Below are positions 58,442-64,000 of a stretch of 64,000 nucleotides of DNA, in pieces. Origin of the DNA: Plotosus lineatus (taxonomy: Eukaryota; Chordata; Actinopteri; Siluriformes; Plotosidae); NCBI GenBank assembly GCA_024760905.1, contig CM045733.1, positions 67,907,501 through 67,971,500 of the forward strand, in the 5' to 3' direction. Numbering within the stretch: the first letter of the stretch is position 1; every line of letters starts with the position of its first letter. The notes under the pieces were generated by a model. It did not search any database. It was not told the origin of the DNA and worked only from the letters and a program-made list of their open reading frames with translations. The position numbers and the translations under genes were made by a program.

Positions 58442-59108
58442 AATAATCGAAGGGGGGCATGGTGGCGTAGATTGCAACATGTCTGCCGTACTGTTAGAAG
58501 GTCCTGATGTTGATTCCCAGCTCGGTTGTTTGTGTGGCATTTGCATGCTCTCCACGTGCTTGCGTGGGTTTCCTCTCGGTACTCCAGTTTCATCACACAG
58601 TCCAAAAACATACTGTGCATGTATATTATTTGCCCGTTCCTAATCGCCCCTAGATGTAAGTGTGAGTGTTGGCCCAGTGATGGCCTGGCAAGCTGTTCAG
58701 GATGTCACCCAGAGTTAGCTGAGATGGGCGCTAGCCTCCCCGTGACTTTAATTAGGATTAAAAGTAAGGTAAAGTCTGTTGGGCTTTTTTACACCTGAGC
58801 CTAGTGGCTCATCAGGCCGGTGCTTATCCCCGGTTTCCGTAGCGTGAAGCAACCAGGAGTTCAAATCCCCCTGGATGGGACGCTCGTCCGTCACAGGGTA
58901 CCTTCCCAGTGTATTTTTACTGGTACACATTTATACTGCTGGGTGAACAGAGGCACACTTGTGATCGAGGCCTAGCCCAGGGGTCTTAGCACAGGGGGGG
59001 GTCCTAACTGGGATTCGAACACACAACCTCCTGATCATGAGCGCAGCACCCTCACCACTACGCCACCGGCCCCACCAAATCAGGATTAAGCATTTCATAA
59101 CACGAATG
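58442..59108 (+). mobile_element. SINE-B split by SINE-C
   Basis: Head gggggcatggtggcgtagattg, body gcatgctctccacgtgcttgcg, gtttcatcacacagtcc, tail ggcctggcaagctgttcagg to gactttaattaggattaa. It resumes after SINE-C with caggattaagcatttcataac and gaatgaatgaa. Confidence 0.8.
58762..59077 (-). mobile_element. SINE-C, full length, inside SINE-B
   Basis: Flanks AATTAGGATTAA (58750-58761) and AATCAGGATTAA (59078-59089), one mismatch. Same body as 33698-34001: gttgggcttttttacacctg, gctcatcaggccggtgc, gggtgaacagaggcacac, and a head with gggattcgaacacacaacc. Confidence 0.85.
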
Positions 59109-59109
59109 A

Positions 59110-60715
59110 ATGAATAATAATAATCTATTAATGAGGGTCATTATTATCTCAAGTTTATTTCCACCCAAATTCATTAACCCACCAGTTTTTGAAAGAGAAC
59201 GCAAAGCACAAGGTGCCAGTGATTTTGAAAATGTGACTCCCATCATTTTTATTTTTTTTTTTTTTTTTTTTTGTATTCTGGCTGCCAAAGTGTTCATACT
59301 GTGTTGTATGGTGGTATGGAAACGTTCCCCGTATTGTTAGTACAGTATAATGCTCAACTGCAAGTTTGAAAGTTGTGTGAGTTCCTGGTTGGATAATATA
59401 ATGTTTTTATGATATGTTACATGAACATCTGTCTTCTTAGTAAAAGAAACATGATACAAACTCACATGTTGCTCATTAATTCCTCACCATCTGGATGCAT
59501 GGACTTTATTACAAGGAACCACAATACGACTGTTTTATTACCAATGACAGTAAAAGTGTTTTTTAAAAGATAATACAAAGCCATATTACTCTGATTTAAA
59601 TAAGCAAATAAGCTCAAGATTATGTAAAAATTAACAAATACTGGCAATATGTAAATTTTTTTTTTTTTTTTTTTTTTTTGAGTTTGCTTAACATGCAAAA
59701 GATCAGGATTTTTTGATTTATTGCAAAGCAACTTTCAGATTACTTCACATAATTAAACCCCATTGGGACAAATAAAAAAATATTCACTGTGCCATAATAG
59801 AAACAAAATGGACTCCGTTATTTTTCCCGTGGTTTATATGGGCGAGCGAAAATGAATTTTGAATTGAATATACTGTACAGTATATTTGTTTATCATAAAC
59901 CCTCATTTTGAGCTTGACCTGATATCACACCTAATTTTTATAAATTGATTTTTGAAAGGCAAAATAACACCACAGTTCCGAGCAAGCTAATAAAAGCAGA
60001 TCCATGGAGTTTGCACAAAAACAGCCTCGCGCAGAATTACCCAGTATAGACCAGCGCAGGGGTTGATTTCCAGAGCTCATTGGGTTTTGCTGCATCTTAA
60101 GACAAAATAAACACCGAGTTTCTTAGACTTTCGCAAATCAATTATTAAATTCAATTGAAATTGCAATCAAGTATAAAGCTGCAACATAGACAAGCACAGC
60201 TTAAAACGTCACAATGCATTTTACACACAGCCTTCAGTGCATCAATGCACAGAAAGAAAAAAACAACAACAAAACAAACAAACAAAAAAAATCCCTGAGC
60301 TACGAGCAAGTTTAATCTCCAGAACCAGAACGGCACGTTCCGATCGAACACGTTTAATAGTGAAGATACCGTTAAAAAATGGACCTCCTGGTACCTCACC
60401 TGAAAAGCACAGCCAGGTGTATATATATATATATATATATATACTATATATAACTATAAGGTCAGCTGTGATTTTGATTTTCCTGAGTTTCATTTTATTC
60501 AACCTATATATAATGAATATATAAAATTGTGTATAGAATTCTATATTCTTGTACTGTACATACAAATAAATTTATTGCCAAGACCATCTTTTGAGTACAG
60601 TAGAATTAACAAGGAAACCTCTGACATGCATCTTTCAATGCCACGTGTTTGGGATTGAGGTCATTTCTAACACTCATCTCACATATATCATACCAAATAG
60701 TGAATGCAAATACCA

Positions 60716-60783
<68 letters not shown>

Positions 60784-61410
60784 TCAGGACTCTGATGTAA
60801 AGTTTCAGGTCTTGTACAGGAATGTAGCCAGCCCAGGAAAAGCCTTATAAGGAACAGCCTCTTATTCTTAAACAAAGATTAATCACAGGGATCATTTCCA
60901 AAAATGAATAGAAATGAAATTCCAATTTCACATGCTAATTTTTGACATGCGCCGCTGCACTGAAATATGGACAGAGCTTTGCTGTTCCATTCACATGCAA
61001 ATGCGATTTTTTTTTTTTTTTTTTTTTTTTTTTAGTAAATCTTGGGGATTGGAATTCAAACTTGACTAGGCACCACACACAAAATCTCACAGAATCTTTT
61101 TAAAGTTGATTCATTTTTTTTCTTTTTCTTCTTGTTTTTATCTGACACCTTATTTTCTATTGGAAACCCAGTAAAGCTTGAGCATTTCAGCATATGGTGG
61201 AGACATTTTGGATCAATAGCACAATTGATCACTTGCTTCCGTAGCTTTTTCTTGACCAGTGATCAATGGTCGAAATGCACTTTACTACAGTATGCAATTT
61301 GGAATGAATCCCCAGCTCTAAAAGACACATGCTCAAGCATTTCCATCTACTCAATCCAAGCCATCGCTTGGCTACATTCCTGTCTTTTTCGCCGGCCTCT
61401 CGATGGCTTT
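59110..61410. other. intron 2 stretch next to exon 2
   Basis: T runs at about 59248-59271 and 61009-61033, a (CA)n array at 60716-60780 and a short (TA)n near 60420-60441. No other exon-like segment. Confidence 0.45.
60716..60780. repeat. (CA)n microsatellite
   Basis: Uninterrupted CA repeat of about 65 bp in intron 2. Confidence 0.97.
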
Positions 61411-61411
61411 A

Positions 61412-61576
<165 letters not shown>

Positions 61577-61661
61577 TTATAAAATATGCCCAAACTGATT
61601 TTTTTTTAATTAATTAATTTTTTTTTTATCATATGTGCAGACAGGGACTGCATGGACTAAA

Positions 61662-61949
<288 letters not shown>

Positions 61950-62089
61950 CCATGATTCAAATTTAGCCAATGGCTGAGAGCTTTTGTTTCTCCCACCTGC
62001 TGATTGGTTGCAGATAATGTGTACGCCTCTTTTTTTTTCTCCTTCGCACACATCATTATATATAAGAGATTACACTTGTATCTTGTATG

Positions 62090-62119
<30 letters not shown>

Positions 62120-62127
<8 letters not shown>

Positions 62128-62354
62128 TTTTCTCTTTTTCTTTTCCTTTTGGCTGTTCCCTTCAGGGGTCGCCGCAGCAAATGATCTGCCTCCATCTCTC
62201 CCTATACTCCAACGACCTTCATGTCCGCCTTCACCACATCCATAAATCTTCTCTTTGGTCTTCCTCTGGGCCTTCTGCCTGGTAGTTCCAACCTCAGCAT
62301 CCTACTATCAATATACTCACTATCCCACCTCTGTACATGTCCAAACCATCTCAA

Positions 62355-62357
<3 letters not shown>
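62120..62357 (-). pseudogene. RTE-like LINE 3' end, copy 3
   Basis: The minus strand gives the same C-terminal blocks as 18160-18630 with interruptions (WFGHVQRWDSEYI, LRLELPGRRPRGRPKR, DVVKADMKV) and the end gcggcgacccctgaaggga with a gaaaag tail. It is bounded by (TA)n arrays at 62092-62125 and 62358-62422. Confidence 0.8.

Positions 62358-62422
<65 letters not shown>
62358..62422. repeat. (TA)n array
   Basis: TA run at the truncated 5' side of the LINE fragment. Confidence 0.95.
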
Positions 62423-62423
<1 letters not shown>

Positions 62424-62429
62424 TAGTAT

Positions 62430-63125
62430 ATTAAAAATTGAAAATAAGGAATCAATTTGACTGCTTCATTATACATGGCATTGTTAACTTTAACCAGAAA
62501 CCAGTCACATTTCACTAAATCTGGCGAACTGTGATCTGGACCAATAGTGTTTGATTTCCAAAGGTGTTAATGTCATTTTTCACCCTGGCCAATCAAAACT
62601 GTACAGCACCTTCTAAGAAATTTCCATGTAGTAATTGAATAATTAAGTTAATTACTTGTTAATAACTGAAAATTAATTTTCTAGAGGATAACTGTCCAAA
62701 ACATTCACCTGTCGATATTATGAGATTAATTGCTATCCATCGTTTCCCCAGCCAAAATTTTTTTTTAATCTGTTCTTTTCAGATATAATAATACACGATG
62801 TAATGACAGAATATGTAAAATTATTTATATTTATTATAGTCCTCTTAAATCATGTGAAATTATCTGCCAGTGCAGCTGGATAATTACACTTAGTAAGAAT
62901 AATGTTTGAAGAATATATTGTTTATTTTAAGAATGTTAGCGCGTGTATTTATCTCACTGCACTGGCACATAATTGAACTTGATTTAAGAAGACACAAACT
63001 ATAATTAAGAAAAATATTCTTAAAACAATATTAATAATTTTGCACATCATGCTCTTACATATTAAAGTATTGAAAAGGAAGATCAAAAATCTTTTTTGTC
63101 TGGATATAAGATTTTAAATCTTGAT
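62430..63125. other. intron 1 stretch, nothing recognised
   Basis: AT-rich. No signal-peptide exon of glra1 could be found here on the minus strand. Confidence 0.45.
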
Positions 63126-63140
63126 TAGATAGCAAATACA

Positions 63141-63484
63141 GTAGGGGGCAGTGGTGGTCTAGTGGATAGGGCGCAGGATTGCTGATCCTAAGGTTGGGGG
63201 TTCGAGTCCCCACAGGGTTGTCACTGTCCCCCCCCCCCCCCCCCCCCCCCCCAGTGCAGCTAACTGAGTTATCAAAGGCGGGTCATGTCTCTCACTGTCT
63301 ATGGTGAGAGGTTGATATAAAAGAACCATTGCTGACTTTCGTAAAGAGGAGCTGCAAAGCCGTCAGCGTGTTTCAGAGGGTTGTGACAGGAAGGCCATCT
63401 GACGTAAAAACCGATGCCAAAAACAAAAAATGTGCCAATCAGATGATTCGCTGCGGCGACGCTCGAGAAAGGGAAAAAAAGATG
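63141..63484 (+). mobile_element. SINE-A with RTE-like tail and a 25-base C tract
   Basis: Flanks agatagcaaatacag (from 63127) and agatagcaaaaacat (from 63485) form a 14-bp duplication with one mismatch. The head is ggtctagtggatagggcgc with ggggttcgagtcccc. The internal C run at 63228-63252 is 25 bases long; other copies have 6-9. The tail reads gacaggaaggccatctgacg, gattcgctgcggcgacgc and a purine end. Confidence 0.88.
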
Positions 63485-63610
63485 AGATAGCAAAAACATT
63501 ACAGAAACGGTTGTGATCCCTGCTAAGCTAACCACTAGTTCTCGCCGCGCAGCTCCTCCGTCCATTCTCGACTCATTCCACGAAAAGCAACAACATTTCA
63601 AACTAAAGTA

Positions 63611-64000
63611 CAAAGATTCCTCACTTTCCGCGGTTAATGGGGACCGAGACCTCCGCGACCTCCGATTTCCGCAAAGTATATCATCCCGCCAACCCCCCCC
63701 CAACTAACGTATACGTACATATATATGTGTATATAATATCAATAAATACATATTCAACACTATAAATGTTTATAATGACAATTAAATATTCAAAAATAAT
63801 GCATACGATTTAAATAAAATATAAATACACACACATACAGACGCGCGCGCACACGGATGCGCACCTCACATAAAAATGTAAATAGTTTTGTTGGGTTGGG
63901 TTTTTGTTTTTTTGTTTGTTTGTTTTTTCAGAATTGGCTTTGTTTTGAAGCATTTCCATTAACTTTGTCCGTTTCTTTCTTTTTCTTTAATTTCCTTATA
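63611..64000 (+). mobile_element. M1 MITE, copy 10, cut by the window edge
   Basis: Left end caaagattcctcactttccg after TA, then the family landmarks tcaataaatacatattcaac, ttaaatattcaaaaataatgc and ggatgcgcacctcacataaa. The right end lies beyond the window. Confidence 0.85.

Overview
This window is vertebrate nuclear DNA, almost certainly from a teleost fish. It is AT-rich and loaded with dinucleotide repeats and DNA transposons. It holds one protein-coding gene, spread over about 60 kb on the minus strand as six short exons with GT/AG splice sites and phases that match from exon to exon. The gene is the glycine receptor alpha-1 subunit, glra1. The six exons total 853 bp (1.3% of the window) and give 284 consecutive codons, from the end of the signal peptide through the extracellular domain, TM1 and TM2 to the M2-M3 linker. 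Exon 1 lies beyond the right edge. The exons for TM3, the cytoplasmic loop and TM4 lie beyond the left edge. Alpha-1-type residues, including an Ala-Arg pair after Cys-Ile-Glu in loop C and Gly at pore position 2', favour glra1 over glra2, glra3 and glra4.

Layout from left to right, which is 3' to 5' for the gene: a 1.4-kb GA/GT compound satellite at 1-1420, ending about 40 bp from the exon 7 donor; exon 7 at 1461-1675; an 11.4-kb intron; exons 6 and 5 at 13028-13165 and 13508-13590, separated by only 342 bp; an 11.1-kb intron; exon 4 at 24686-24909; a 14.7-kb intron; exon 3 at 39579-39646; a 21.8-kb intron; exon 2 at 61417-61541.

The introns are a dense record of transposition. Three tRNA-derived SINE families, labelled here SINE-A, SINE-B and SINE-C, occur about 35 times in both orientations. 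SINE-A exists with two different 3' tails: one matches the 3' end of an RTE-like LINE also present here, the other matches the L2-like tail of SINE-B. A roughly 530-bp Tigger/pogo-like MITE (M1) has ten copies, one nested inside another. There are also two further TA-flanked MITE families and a third with a vestigial transposase start, five hAT elements with 8-bp target duplications, a hAT transposase C-terminus, a Tc1-like element, a piggyBac-like MITE flanked by TTAA, two LINE families and long (TA)n arrays.

The most notable object is a 689-bp solo LTR at 52281-52969, inside a hAT element that is itself inside a SINE-B, in glra1 intron 2. Upstream of its TATA box it carries three perfect three-unit heat-shock elements and a fourth two-unit site. 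That is the architecture of a heat-inducible promoter.
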